Positions 34,616 to 43,531 of a stretch of DNA of 64,000 nt are shown here, in pieces. Position numbers and translations under genes: made by a program. The DNA is taken from positions 1-64,000 of the forward strand of contig JANPCX010000087.1 of assembly GCA_031431125.1 (NCBI GenBank). The letters are read 5' to 3'. Below the pieces are notes generated by a model, which had not been told where the DNA came from, did not search any database, and worked only from the letters and a program-made list of their open reading frames with translations. Positions within the stretch are counted from its first letter, which is position 1; each line of letters starts with the position of its first letter. Source of the DNA: JANPCX01 sp031431125 (GTDB lineage: Bacteria > Pseudomonadota > Gammaproteobacteria > Burkholderiales > Burkholderiaceae_C).

Positions 34616-34649
34616 ATCCCACTGGCTCACCGCTTTCCTCAATTACCCC

Positions 34650-35945
34650 ATGGCGTCCATCGAAAACGATATGCGACTGTTCGGTCTTGATCTTCGCCAT
34701 TTGGGGCGAGACCTCGGCGCGACTGGGTCCGCCTTACAACACTCGTGGCTGCTTTCGTGGTTGACGCCATCACCTGTCGTTCGTTTGTCTCAAGTTGACG
34801 GGACCACCCGGCTGTGGCGCATGGGGGACAAACCCGCCCCAATGCCTGGGGCACTGTCCAACGCACGATTTGACGCCATTGAATTGCCAGAGGAGTTTTT
34901 CCTCCATCGAGAACTCGCCCTGCCTGTGGGCTTGGACGCGGCACAAATCCGAGCTGCTGTGGAACTCGACCTGCAAAGCGCCAGCCCCTTTTCGGCCCAC
35001 GACTTGTTGTGGGGGCATGTTGTGCAAAAGGGTGTTGACGGAAAACTGAAGGTGTTGGCCGCGATTGCATCCCGCAAACAGGTGGACGCTTATTTGCATA
35101 GCCTCGATGCCAAGGTGACGGCACCCTTGACATCAACCAATAGCACTGCAACCCCGCGCGCGAGGATTGAAGTGTGGGGTTTATCGCCCGCAACCCGGCA
35201 ACCGATTGTGCTGCGTGGCTTCGGTGAAAAGCTGCGCGAGCGTTACGTGCGCACGCACCGCATCTTGGGATACGGGCTTTTGATTCTTGCCGCTTGTTTG
35301 GCGGGCGCCATTGCGGTGACGCCAACCGCGCAGCTGCGACTGCGTGCATTGGACGCAGTGCACCAGCACGACGAACTCGTTCAGCGTACCAGCCCAGTGG
35401 TGCAAAAAAGGGAAACGCTGTTGCAATCGGCGGAAAAGCTCAAAGCGCTGTCCGACGAATTCTCAGCCCGAATTGATCCCCTGCGTGTCATTGAAATGCT
35501 CGCCACTGTTTTGCCTGACGACACGTTTTTGCACGTATTCAAGCTGCAGGGCAACAAAGTGACTTTGGTGGGTCAAACTGCCAACGCATCAGCCCTGTTG
35601 CAGTTACTGGGGTCGCAACCTGGACTTCGCGATGTGAAGGCGCCGTCGGCGGCAAACCGTGCGCCCGGCTCATCCAAAGACTCCTATGTGATTGAGTTTT
35701 TGGTGGACCCCACTTCTTTCGCGGTCGCGACGGTCAAGCCGGCACCTCCACCCCCGCCGTTGCCAGCGGAGGCTGGAGGGGCTGCTGCTGCGCCAGCGGC
35801 CTCGGCTGGCTTGGCGTCCGTCACGCCTGTCGCTACACCCAGCCCCCAACCGTCGTTTGGCGGCGGCGGCCCGAGTTTTGGCGGTGCACCAACGCATGCG
35901 GCGCAGCCTCCCGGTCCACGATCCACAGGCGGGGGGAAACCATGA
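34650..35945 (+). CDS. gspL: Type II secretion GspL-like / PilN-domain protein
   Basis: A 431-residue protein: a cytoplasmic N-terminal part of about 205 residues, one membrane segment (GYGLLILAACLAGAIAVT), a periplasmic PilN/GspL domain (RVIEMLATVLPDDTFLHVFKLQGNKVTLVGQTANASALL) and a long Pro/Ala/Gly-rich tail. It is the GspL or PilN equivalent that bridges GspE to GspM. An ATG at 34671 is an alternative start; neither start has a convincing Shine-Dalgarno. Confidence 0.8.
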   Translation: MASIENDMRLFGLDLRHLGRDLGATGSALQHSWLLSWLTPSPVVRLSQVDGTTRLWRMGDKPAPMPGALSNARFDAIELPEEFFLHRELALPVGLDAAQIRAAVELDLQSASPFSAHDLLWGHVVQKGVDGKLKVLAAIASRKQVDAYLHSLDAKVTAPLTSTNSTATPRARIEVWGLSPATRQPIVLRGFGEKLRERYVRTHRILGYGLLILAACLAGAIAVTPTAQLRLRALDAVHQHDELVQRTSPVVQKRETLLQSAEKLKALSDEFSARIDPLRVIEMLATVLPDDTFLHVFKLQGNKVTLVGQTANASALLQLLGSQPGLRDVKAPSAANRAPGSSKDSYVIEFLVDPTSFAVATVKPAPPPPPLPAEAGGAAAAPAASAGLASVTPVATPSPQPSFGGGGPSFGGAPTHAAQPPGPRSTGGGKP

Positions 35946-36496
35946 GTCTTCGTAACCCGCGTGTGATCGCTTTGTTGTCGTTGCTGCTGCTCATTATCTT
36001 CATGGCATGTGGCTACGCGGCTTACTTGGTTTGGCAAAAAAACCGCTGGGCACAAACAGTTTTGTCCGAGACCGCGCCGCGTCATGCCCGATTGATGGGC
36101 CTGGACGCAGCGCGCACCGAACTGGACGGCGCATTGACAAATGCCCAGGCGCTTCGCTCGCAGTTGGTTTACCCTGCCTCGCAGGATACGAACCAGACCG
36201 GAAATGCGGCGCAGCAACGCGTTCGTGACATCTTGTCGGCCTCCGGTCTGCAAGTCCTCAGCAGCCAGGTGTTGCCAGCGACCAGCGGCAAAGACACCAA
36301 GTGGGATCGAATCACGCTCGCGGTTCGAACCGAGGGGGATGCCCTGGCCCTCTACAACGCGTTGGCCATCCTTGCAGGACAAGTGCCGGTGATTGTCATC
36401 AACGAGCTGGATGTGCAGGTTCAGGCGCAGCCCCCGAATGCACCGCCGCGTTTGTCCATGCAATTCAGTCTTGTGGTGCTGAGGGAGCCCACCTGA
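35942..36496 (+). CDS. gspM: Type II secretion GspM-like protein
   Basis: A 184-residue bitopic protein with one N-terminal membrane segment (VIALLSLLLLIIFMACGYAAYLVW) and a periplasmic ferredoxin-like domain matching GspM/T2SSM (AAQQRVRDILSASGLQVLSSQVLP, ALYNALAILAGQVPVIVINELDVQ). It overlaps gspL by ATGA and the next gene by TGATG. GspM pairs with GspL at the inner membrane. Confidence 0.85.
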   Translation: MSLRNPRVIALLSLLLLIIFMACGYAAYLVWQKNRWAQTVLSETAPRHARLMGLDAARTELDGALTNAQALRSQLVYPASQDTNQTGNAAQQRVRDILSASGLQVLSSQVLPATSGKDTKWDRITLAVRTEGDALALYNALAILAGQVPVIVINELDVQVQAQPPNAPPRLSMQFSLVVLREPT

Positions 36497-37101
36497 TGCG
36501 CCGCTTTGCAATTCCACTGCTGGTATTTGTGTCCATGATGCTGGCCCTGGCGTTGGCCTGGACGTGGCTGACGCCACAGGGGCACAAACGCCAATTCAAT
36601 TGGCAAGCGCCGACGCCCAAGGAGGTTGACTTTAAATCGGTGCTGCCTGTCCATGCGCAAGTTGCGGCGGTTGAGAACAGCCGTTTGATCGCGATGCAGG
36701 AGCGGCCCGTTTTTTCAGTGACCCGTCGCCCCCCTCCACCACCACCACCACCACCCGTTCCGCCTCCGGTGGATGTTCTCAGCAGTGCCAAGGTGACCGG
36801 CATCTACTCTGGCACCGGAGGAACCGGTGTCTTGCTCAATCTTGGTGGGAAAAGTCGCCGTGTGAGGGTGAATGAGAATGTGGATGGTTGGGTTCTAACG
36901 GGCATTGAAGGCCGAAGTGCCACCTTTGTGTCGGGTGGTCAAACACGTTCGCTGCCGCTTGGCCGTGCGACGCTGACATCAGCACCGGCTGGGGTTCCTT
37001 TGTCTGCAACCGTCAGTACGCCGACGGTCGAACCTGCGGCGCCCAGCGAACAACGCCCAACTCGCCCGCGGCCAGTTGGCGCGGTCTTTGGCGGTTCATG
37101 A
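36496..37101 (+). CDS. Type II secretion GspC/GspN-like periplasmic link protein
   Basis: A 201-residue protein with one N-terminal membrane segment (IPLLVFVSMMLALALAWTWL), a run of nine prolines near residue 80, then an HR-type domain (DVLSSAKVTGIYSGTGGTGV ... VRVNENVDGWVLTGIEGRS) like that of GspC. It would link the platform to GspD. It could be named GspN by position or GspC by domain; I leave the symbol open. It is coupled to gspM and followed closely by gspD. Confidence 0.75.
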   Translation: MRRFAIPLLVFVSMMLALALAWTWLTPQGHKRQFNWQAPTPKEVDFKSVLPVHAQVAAVENSRLIAMQERPVFSVTRRPPPPPPPPPVPPPVDVLSSAKVTGIYSGTGGTGVLLNLGGKSRRVRVNENVDGWVLTGIEGRSATFVSGGQTRSLPLGRATLTSAPAGVPLSATVSTPTVEPAAPSEQRPTRPRPVGAVFGGS

Positions 37102-37135
37102 TTACTTTCTCAACATACTCAAAGCATTGGCGACC

Positions 37136-39325
37136 ATGAAACCCTATCAGTACGCTCTCACGGCATTGGCCGCGGTGACCTGCCACTGGGCTTCGGCGCA
37201 GACACCTGTTGTGGCGTCTACACCTGCATCTGCTTCGGCGGCATCGACCGCCTCAGAAGAGCCTCGAATCATTCGTGGCAACGACCGGATGACGGCACCG
37301 AGCCCAGCGGTTGCGCCCATCGTTGGCGCCCCCAGCGCGTTTAACTTTGAAGAGACGCCCATTGCCGATGTGGTGCGTGTGGTGTTGGGCGACATCCTCA
37401 AGGTCAACTATGTGCTCTACCCGCCCTTGACGGGGACGGTGACGCTTTCAACCCGCGAAGCGGTGACCCCCGATCAAGCCGCCTACTTGCTGGAAAGCGC
37501 TCTTCAGGCCAACGGCCTCATCATGGCGCGCGATGCCCGTGGAACGTACCACGTGGGTCGTCCTGATGCGGTCAAGGGCGCAGGATCGGCGTCCAGGCAA
37601 GTTATTTCCGGCACGGTTTTGCAACCCGGTTACGGCTCCATCATCGTGCCCCTGCAGTTCATAGGCGCCACCGAAATGGCCACCATCTTGCGGCCGATGT
37701 TGCCACCAGAAGCGCTCGCTCGGGTGGATACGGTGCGCAATTTGTTGGTGTTGGTGGGGACCCGATCGCAGGCAGAGGGCTGGCTCGATATGGTCAACAC
37801 CTTCGACGTTGACTTGCTCAAAGGCATGTCTGTCGGTGTTTTCCCCCTTAAACACGCCAGCACCCGTGAAGTCGAGGCGGCGCTGCGGCTCATGGGTGTA
37901 GGCGGCGCCGCTGAAGCCAGCCCCGGGGCGGGTTCCTCAACGCGTCCTGCCTCTACGCCCACGCCAGGATCTGCTGCTGCGCAGGCGCCGGTCACCAGCA
38001 ATCCTTTGTTGGGTGCATTGCGCGTCATGCCCATCGAACGCATCAACAGTGTATTGGTGGTCGCCTCCCGCGCGGCTCAACTGGACGAAGCACGCAGGTG
38101 GATTGAAAAGCTGGACAAACCCAGCGACAACTCAGCCGAGCCCCAGTTATTCGTCTACCCCGTACAGAACGGATCTGCTCAACACCTGGCCAGTGTGTTG
38201 AACGGAATTTTCGGTTCAGGGGGAGGCGTCACGCCGTCATCTGGCACAGGCGTTGCGCCACGTTTGCCTACTACATCAGCGGCTGGGGGAGGGGTGAATC
38301 TGACATCGACCGCCAATACCCTTGGATCCAATCAGCAAAATGCGGCACGAGGCAATGCACCAACCCCTAACGCGGTTGTCGTGACTCAGAGTGGTGTTCG
38401 GGTCATGGCCGATGACCGCAACAATGCCGTGCTCATCTACGGCAGTCGATCAGACTACAACCGCATCGAAGCGGCACTCAAACGTTTGGACCTGCCTCCG
38501 ACCCAGGTGCTGATTGAAGCCAGCATCGTCGAAGTCACCCTGGGGGACGACCTCAGTTACGGTGTGCAGTGGATGTTCAACGACAACACAAGGGGTGGAT
38601 TGCAAGGAACCGGCGTGCTCAGCGGTTCTACCGGCGGTGTGCCACAGGGGGTGTCTTCGGGGTTTTCCTACACACTGCGCAACTCACTGGGCAATGTACG
38701 TGCCGTGTTGAACGCGCTGGCTGGAAAGTCTTTGCTCAACGTGATTTCAAGTCCATCGCTGATGGTCCTGGACAACCACACCGCGACAATTTCCGCCGGC
38801 ACCCAACAACCCGTTAGAACCGGTGACATCTTCAACGCCAACGGTTTGATTTCGTCGACCATCCAGTACCGCGATACCGGTGTCAGTCTATCCGTGACGC
38901 CGTCGGTGAATGCGGGTGACATGATCACCATGGATATCAACCAATCTGTCACCGACGTCGGTGCCCCAGATGCAGGCAGTACTGGACAGGTGACATTCAA
39001 TCAGCGTCAGATTTCCAGCAAAGTGGCCGTCAGGTCGGGCGAGACCTTGGTACTTGGCGGGCTGATTCGAGACAGCAGTAAGGCGGGTGGCTCCGGTGTG
39101 CCTGGGCTTCAAGACATACCCTTGATTGGAGCGCTTTTCGGAACCAAAACCAAAAAAATCGAACGTACTGAACTGCTTGTCGTGATCACACCGCGTGTGG
39201 TGCGATCAGACCAAGGCATTCGTGAGCTCAGCCAAGAGTTGCGGGAGCGAATGAGAAGCGGATTGACTGGGCGCGAGCCAAGTGGTTCGACATCCGGTAC
39301 AGCTTCTAAACGATCTGAAGACTAG
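37136..39325 (+). CDS. gspD: Type II secretion outer-membrane secretin GspD
   Basis: A 729-residue secretin with a signal peptide ending WASAQ, an N0 domain (FNFEETPIADVVRVVLGDIL), N1-N3 domains (GSIIVPLQFIGATEMATILRPM; MSVGVFPLKHASTREVEAAL; LFVYPVQNGSAQHLASVLNGIF) and the C-terminal secretin domain with VVITPRVVRSD. It lacks a long S domain. Low-complexity Ser/Thr/Pro/Gly stretches lie between the N2 and N3 parts and before the secretin domain. It forms the outer-membrane channel of the second T2SS and is the only gspD in the window. Confidence 0.95.
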   Translation: MKPYQYALTALAAVTCHWASAQTPVVASTPASASAASTASEEPRIIRGNDRMTAPSPAVAPIVGAPSAFNFEETPIADVVRVVLGDILKVNYVLYPPLTGTVTLSTREAVTPDQAAYLLESALQANGLIMARDARGTYHVGRPDAVKGAGSASRQVISGTVLQPGYGSIIVPLQFIGATEMATILRPMLPPEALARVDTVRNLLVLVGTRSQAEGWLDMVNTFDVDLLKGMSVGVFPLKHASTREVEAALRLMGVGGAAEASPGAGSSTRPASTPTPGSAAAQAPVTSNPLLGALRVMPIERINSVLVVASRAAQLDEARRWIEKLDKPSDNSAEPQLFVYPVQNGSAQHLASVLNGIFGSGGGVTPSSGTGVAPRLPTTSAAGGGVNLTSTANTLGSNQQNAARGNAPTPNAVVVTQSGVRVMADDRNNAVLIYGSRSDYNRIEAALKRLDLPPTQVLIEASIVEVTLGDDLSYGVQWMFNDNTRGGLQGTGVLSGSTGGVPQGVSSGFSYTLRNSLGNVRAVLNALAGKSLLNVISSPSLMVLDNHTATISAGTQQPVRTGDIFNANGLISSTIQYRDTGVSLSVTPSVNAGDMITMDINQSVTDVGAPDAGSTGQVTFNQRQISSKVAVRSGETLVLGGLIRDSSKAGGSGVPGLQDIPLIGALFGTKTKKIERTELLVVITPRVVRSDQGIRELSQELRERMRSGLTGREPSGSTSGTASKRSED

Positions 39326-39356
39326 TCCAGTAAATCAACAGGAAATATTTCTTAAT

Positions 39357-39758
39357 ATGAAAATCAATGTCGCTAATCTATCCATCGCAGTTGCCTTCGC
39401 CCTTTCGGGTTGTGCCTCTTTTGCGCCACAACCACCCGAGAAAGTTGTTGAAACGCGTGCCATGCAGTACTGGCAAGCGCGTCTCGCGGGCAAGCTGGAC
39501 AAGGCCTATACCTACGCAAACCCAGCGTTTCGGGCGGCCAGAACTGTTGAGCAGTACAAAACCCGTTTCGGCTCCGGGGCCATGGTCAAGGAGGTGGAGG
39601 TGTACAAAGTCACTTGCGAACCGCTAAAATGTACCGCGAGGATGCAGCTGACCGCCCAGCTGAATCTACCCATGCTCAACATTGGCAGTATGCAAACCTA
39701 TGTCGACGAAGTCTGGGTGCTGGAGGACGGCAGTTGGTGGCGTTTCGAGGAGCTTTGA
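39357..39758 (+). CDS. Small lipoprotein of unknown function downstream of gspD
   Basis: A 133-residue protein with a lipobox LSGC (Cys near residue 19). The rest, with MQYWQARLAGKLDKAYTYANPAFR and DEVWVLEDGSWWRFEEL, resembles small NTF2/SnoaL-like folds and is often seen as an uncharacterised lipoprotein. It lies 31 bases after gspD on the same strand and could act as a pilotin-like helper of the secretin, but that is inference only. Confidence 0.75.
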   Translation: MKINVANLSIAVAFALSGCASFAPQPPEKVVETRAMQYWQARLAGKLDKAYTYANPAFRAARTVEQYKTRFGSGAMVKEVEVYKVTCEPLKCTARMQLTAQLNLPMLNIGSMQTYVDEVWVLEDGSWWRFEEL

Positions 39759-39957
39759 TTGGCTCGTTGTTTTTTCTACTAACCCAACAACAGGAGGATG
39801 AGTGCTCTTCGGCCATCAGTAGTGTTGCTCTTTATCAACAAACCGGGGGGTGTTGACATGTTGTCTGGCACAAGTCCCCGAAGCGCTGTGCTACCATCCC
39901 AGAGCGTAATCAATCGTGGTAGTTGCGCTTACCAACTTTTTTAACAGGAGTTCTTCG

Positions 39958-41613
39958 ATGAGAAAAAATGTTCTTGCCCTGAGCATTGCTACCATGATTG
40001 GTGGCTTGGGTTTCGCTGGCTTTGCGTCGGCTTCCGTGATTGTCGGCACCCGCCCGTCTGCCTCGGTGACACCCGTTAACAACTTGCTCCGTACGGCAAA
40101 TGCAACCCAGTTCACGCTGTCTGCAGGTGGCATCGGTCACCAGCTGATCACCCCTTATTTCAATGCCCAGAACGGTAACGGTACCGTTTTGCACGTTGTT
40201 AACACCGACACGGTGAACGGCAAGGCGCTCAAAGTGCGTTTCCGCGGCGCTTCCAACTCTGACGATATCTTGGACTTTTACGTCTTGCTGTCGCCAACCG
40301 ACGTTTGGACCGGCATCATCACGCAAGGTTCTTCCGGTTTCGCAACCCTGACCACCGCTGACAAGAGCTGCACCTACCCAGCACTGTCACCCGCTGGTCA
40401 GTCATTTGTGCCTAACCGCCTGAACCCATCTTGGACCGCAGCCCAGCAGCAGAACAACACCCGTGAAGGTTACGTGGAAATGTTCGTTGCGGCTGATATT
40501 CCAAGCAACTTGGTCTACACCGCTCCGGCAAATGCGCAGTCGCCCCTGTACACCGCCATCAAACACGTTGCTGGCGTTGCACCTTGCACGCTGGCGGCTC
40601 TGAATGGTGCGCTGTTGACCGACCACCTCACCGAAGCTGCTGCAGCCGCAGTCGGTTTCGATACCCCGACGGGCCAAGTGGCTGGTTCCTGGTACATCAT
40701 CAATGTGCCTCAGTCGACTACCTTCTCTGGTGACATGACCGCTTTGCGCGCAACGGCTGCTGGCGGCAACGCACGTGGTAACTACGTTGTGTTCCCGCAG
40801 ACAGCTGATCCAGTGACCACAACCGGTTTGCCAGAGACGTTCACGGCTGACCCATTGTTGTCTGGTGGCAGCAACGCATTCCGCACCAAATCTTCTACGG
40901 GCGCTACCACGACCGTTCAGGCTACCCCTCTGATCGCTGCAGCGATGTATGACTTCCCTGACCTGTCAACCCCGTACTTGGGCGGACTTTTCGGTGGTGC
41001 ATCTGTCGCGAACGCACGTGCCTCGGCCAACAGCTTGACGGCTCAGTTGGCTGCGCTGTCAGTGTCGAATCAGTACGCAACTGATGCGTCAATCAGTGCC
41101 AAGACCGACTGGACGTTCTCGTTCCCAACACGTCGTTACAGCGTCGCCTATGACTACTCTGCTGCGGCTGCCGTGTTGAAGACGGTGTACTCACTGGTTC
41201 CTGCTGCAGGCAACCAGTACTTCCACGACACTAACATCATTGCCGATACGACTGCTGCGCAGTTGTGTATCAACCTGGGCTCCGGTGCTCTGTCCTTCTA
41301 TGACCGTGAAGAAACTGGTAACAGCACGGGTGCAGTGTTCTCTCCAGGTGCCATCGCCACGACCCGCTTCTGCGGTGAAACTTCGGTTCTGGCATTTGCT
41401 GATGCTGGTAACTCAGCACTGTCCGCATCTGTTGCTCGTTCGACTGTGACGACTGGCCTGTTCACCAATGGTTGGGCTTTCTTGAACACCACCGGTGCTA
41501 ACGGTCTGGGTCTGCCTTTGATCGGTTCCTCGTTCCAGAAGTTGACCAACCCATCGGCTACCGCTGGTGTGTCGGGTAACTACGGCATCACCTGGACGCA
41601 CATCAACCGCTAA
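39958..41613 (+). CDS. Exported surface-layer-like protein of unknown family, probably abundant
   Basis: A 551-residue protein with a clear signal peptide (MRKNVLALSIATMIGGLGFA ... FASA). The mature part is rich in Ala, Thr, Ser, Gly and Asn and poor in charge, with four cysteines (in KSCTYP, APCTLA, QLCINL and TRFCGE) that could form two disulfides. It has no membrane segments beyond the signal and no C-terminal Phe of a porin. Codon choice is strongly biased, the Shine-Dalgarno AGGAG is good and a very strong terminator follows, all pointing to high expression. A candidate extended -10 (TGCTACCAT) lies near 39889-39897. I do not recognise the family; a secreted or S-layer protein exported by the adjacent T2SS is my best guess. 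Confidence 0.75.
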   Translation: MRKNVLALSIATMIGGLGFAGFASASVIVGTRPSASVTPVNNLLRTANATQFTLSAGGIGHQLITPYFNAQNGNGTVLHVVNTDTVNGKALKVRFRGASNSDDILDFYVLLSPTDVWTGIITQGSSGFATLTTADKSCTYPALSPAGQSFVPNRLNPSWTAAQQQNNTREGYVEMFVAADIPSNLVYTAPANAQSPLYTAIKHVAGVAPCTLAALNGALLTDHLTEAAAAAVGFDTPTGQVAGSWYIINVPQSTTFSGDMTALRATAAGGNARGNYVVFPQTADPVTTTGLPETFTADPLLSGGSNAFRTKSSTGATTTVQATPLIAAAMYDFPDLSTPYLGGLFGGASVANARASANSLTAQLAALSVSNQYATDASISAKTDWTFSFPTRRYSVAYDYSAAAAVLKTVYSLVPAAGNQYFHDTNIIADTTAAQLCINLGSGALSFYDREETGNSTGAVFSPGAIATTRFCGETSVLAFADAGNSALSASVARSTVTTGLFTNGWAFLNTTGANGLGLPLIGSSFQKLTNPSATAGVSGNYGITWTHINR

Positions 41614-41644
41614 TTTGCGGCACTTTATCGCAGCAATGCGATCC

Positions 41645-41678
41645 AAAAAAGGCGGGGGATTTCCCCCGCCTTTTTTTT
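41645..41678 (+). terminator. Very strong intrinsic terminator after the surface-layer-like gene
   Basis: A 9-bp GC-rich stem GGCGGGGGA (41651-41659) / TCCCCCGCC (41662-41670) with a 2-base loop, preceded by six A and followed by eight T, 37 bases after the stop codon. Confidence 0.93.
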
Positions 41679-41698
41679 CGACAGCAAACATCTAACCT

Positions 41699-42652
41699 AT
41701 GAAGATCTTCGATCTGCAACGTGCATTAGTTCTGTTTATCGCAAGCTTCTTGCCCTTTGGTGTCGTTTGGGCCAATGAAGCCACGCTTGTGAGTGGGAAA
41801 GCAACCAATATCACAACGGCCGACTTGCGGGCCGATGTCGACAGCCGCATGACTGCGGAGTTGAAAGAAAGATTCTTGTCACGGCCAGATTCCGTGAGCC
41901 GATTGGCCTTGACGCTCTATGTTCGCCGAGTGATGGCGGATCAAGCAAAGGCTGCTGAACTCGAAAAATTACCAGATGTCGCCACTGCGCTGCAAACAGT
42001 GACGGAACAAGCGAAGGCGGCGGGATTCGAGAAATCACCAGACTTCGCCAACCTGCTGCGAGTTGCAAGCGACAAAGTTCTGTTTGACGCCTGGTTGAGA
42101 AAGCTCGATGCTGACAACATGCCGACAGACGCCCTCGTGGCGCAAGTGGCTCGAACCACCTACATCGCAAAGTCTGAGCAGTTCAAAGTGCCGGAGAAAG
42201 TTACTGTTCGCCACATTCTGATCATGAATACCGAACCGGACGCAATGGCTAAAGTAGAGCGCCTGATGGCAGAAGTCAAAGCCGGTGCTGATTTCGGTTC
42301 ACTGGCCAAACAACATTCCGGTGATCCTGGCAGCGCATCTCAAGGGGGCGTGATCGGCCCATTCGCAAGAGGCGAGATGTTCAAAGAATTCCAAGATGCT
42401 TCCTTTGCCATGACAAAGAAAGGCGAACTCAGCGGCATAGTCAAATCACGGGCTGGTTTTCACATCATTCAATTTGAAGGTCGCACATCGGAGTTCACAA
42501 AGCCCTACGAGGAAGTAAAAGAGCAGCTCCAGGCACAGGCCAAGGCAGACCTGCTACAGGTGGCCAGAGTTCAAGCTGCACAGCAAATTGAACAAGAGGC
42601 TCAAGTCAATGCGCAAGGAGTTGCGGACTTCGCTGCCGCACAGAAGAAGTAA
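41699..42652 (+). CDS. Periplasmic parvulin-type peptidyl-prolyl isomerase (PrsA/SurA-like)
   Basis: A 317-residue protein with a signal peptide (about 1-25) and a parvulin domain at about 165-260 (VRHILIMNTEPDAMAKVERLMAEVKAGADF, KQHSGDPGSASQGGVIGPFARG, GFHIIQFEG, all typical). Helical chaperone segments flank it. Residues 80-125 contain a tandem duplication of about 21 residues (QAKAAELEKLPDVATAL / QAKAAGFEKSPDFANLL). It probably aids folding or transport of exported proteins. Its place directly behind the surface-layer-like gene suggests a dedicated foldase. Confidence 0.85.
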   Translation: MKIFDLQRALVLFIASFLPFGVVWANEATLVSGKATNITTADLRADVDSRMTAELKERFLSRPDSVSRLALTLYVRRVMADQAKAAELEKLPDVATALQTVTEQAKAAGFEKSPDFANLLRVASDKVLFDAWLRKLDADNMPTDALVAQVARTTYIAKSEQFKVPEKVTVRHILIMNTEPDAMAKVERLMAEVKAGADFGSLAKQHSGDPGSASQGGVIGPFARGEMFKEFQDASFAMTKKGELSGIVKSRAGFHIIQFEGRTSEFTKPYEEVKEQLQAQAKADLLQVARVQAAQQIEQEAQVNAQGVADFAAAQKK

Positions 42653-42730
42653 ACCACTTGCCGATCGATGACACCGGCCCTGCAAGAAGCATTGATGGTT
42701 AGTACCAACCGGACAGACTAGACAAACTCA

Positions 42731-43531
42731 ATGCAAACGCTACTGAGAGAAGTGCGGGCGTTGTGGTCCGCAAGGGCGCTGGTGTGGGTAATGACCCAAA
42801 GAGAGGTGAAATCGCGCCATGCGGGGACTGCGCTTGGTTTGGTTTGGCCTTATCTTCAGCCACTTCTCACGATTGCTACTTTCTACTTGGTATTCGACGT
42901 TGTCTTCGCCATGCGGACTGGTGAGGCGGTAACGGACAGGGGGCTCGGTGTATTTCTGATTGTGGGTATGTTGCCCTGGATGGCTTTCTGCGACGCGATT
43001 TCGCGTGGAATGAACAGTCTGATTGAGGCTGGCAGCGTGTTGCAAAAGAACCCCTTGCCGCCGGTACTTTTTGTAACGCGTTCTGTGTTGGCCAGTGGCG
43101 TCATATACGGCCCACTATTTGTCGTAGTGGCGGTCATCTATACCTTTTGGCACCCAGGTGGTACAGCAACCATGGCTTTGCCAATGTTGGTGCTGTTGCA
43201 GTTGATTTTGTGTCTCTTAATGGCTTACCTGCTCGCCATATTCGCGGCGGCGCTAAGAGACGTGGCTCAGCTGGTGGGTTTTATGCTTTCAGTTGGCATC
43301 TATCTTTCGCCAATATTGTTTCCAATGCGCTTGTTCCCAGAAGCCTGGCGTTGGGTACTGTGGTTGAACCCGATGTCTGGATTGGTGACCGCATATCAAG
43401 CTGTACTGCTGGAGGGGCGCTGGCCACAAACCAGCAGTTGGTGGATCACTGCTGCGTGGTTGGTGCTTTTGGCATTGGTACTGAATCGCGTTTGCGCAAG
43501 AAGCCGCGATCAACTCGTGGATTGGCTGTAA
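42731..43531 (+). CDS. wzm: ABC-2 type polysaccharide export permease (Wzm/KpsM-like)
   Basis: A 266-residue inner-membrane protein with six likely membrane segments and the ABC2_membrane pattern (VMTQREVKSRHAGTALGLVWPYLQPL, MLPWMAFCDAISRGMNSLIEAGSVLQK, LSPILFPMRLFPEAWRWVLWLNPMSGL). This is the permease of Wzm/Wzt-type O-antigen or capsule exporters. Its stop overlaps the ATPase start (TAATG). Confidence 0.88.
   Translation: MQTLLREVRALWSARALVWVMTQREVKSRHAGTALGLVWPYLQPLLTIATFYLVFDVVFAMRTGEAVTDRGLGVFLIVGMLPWMAFCDAISRGMNSLIEAGSVLQKNPLPPVLFVTRSVLASGVIYGPLFVVVAVIYTFWHPGGTATMALPMLVLLQLILCLLMAYLLAIFAAALRDVAQLVGFMLSVGIYLSPILFPMRLFPEAWRWVLWLNPMSGLVTAYQAVLLEGRWPQTSSWWITAAWLVLLALVLNRVCARSRDQLVDWL

Noticed and set aside
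39853..39858. TTGACA as the -35 of the surface-layer-like gene
   Set aside because: No acceptable -10 lies 16-18 bases downstream; an extended -10 near 39889 is a better but unproven candidate.
39798..39944. A 48-codon frame with AGGAGG directly before its ATG, upstream of the surface-layer-like gene
   Set aside because: The Shine-Dalgarno abuts the ATG with no spacing, the translation has no recognisable feature, and the region is better explained as the promoter and leader of the next gene.
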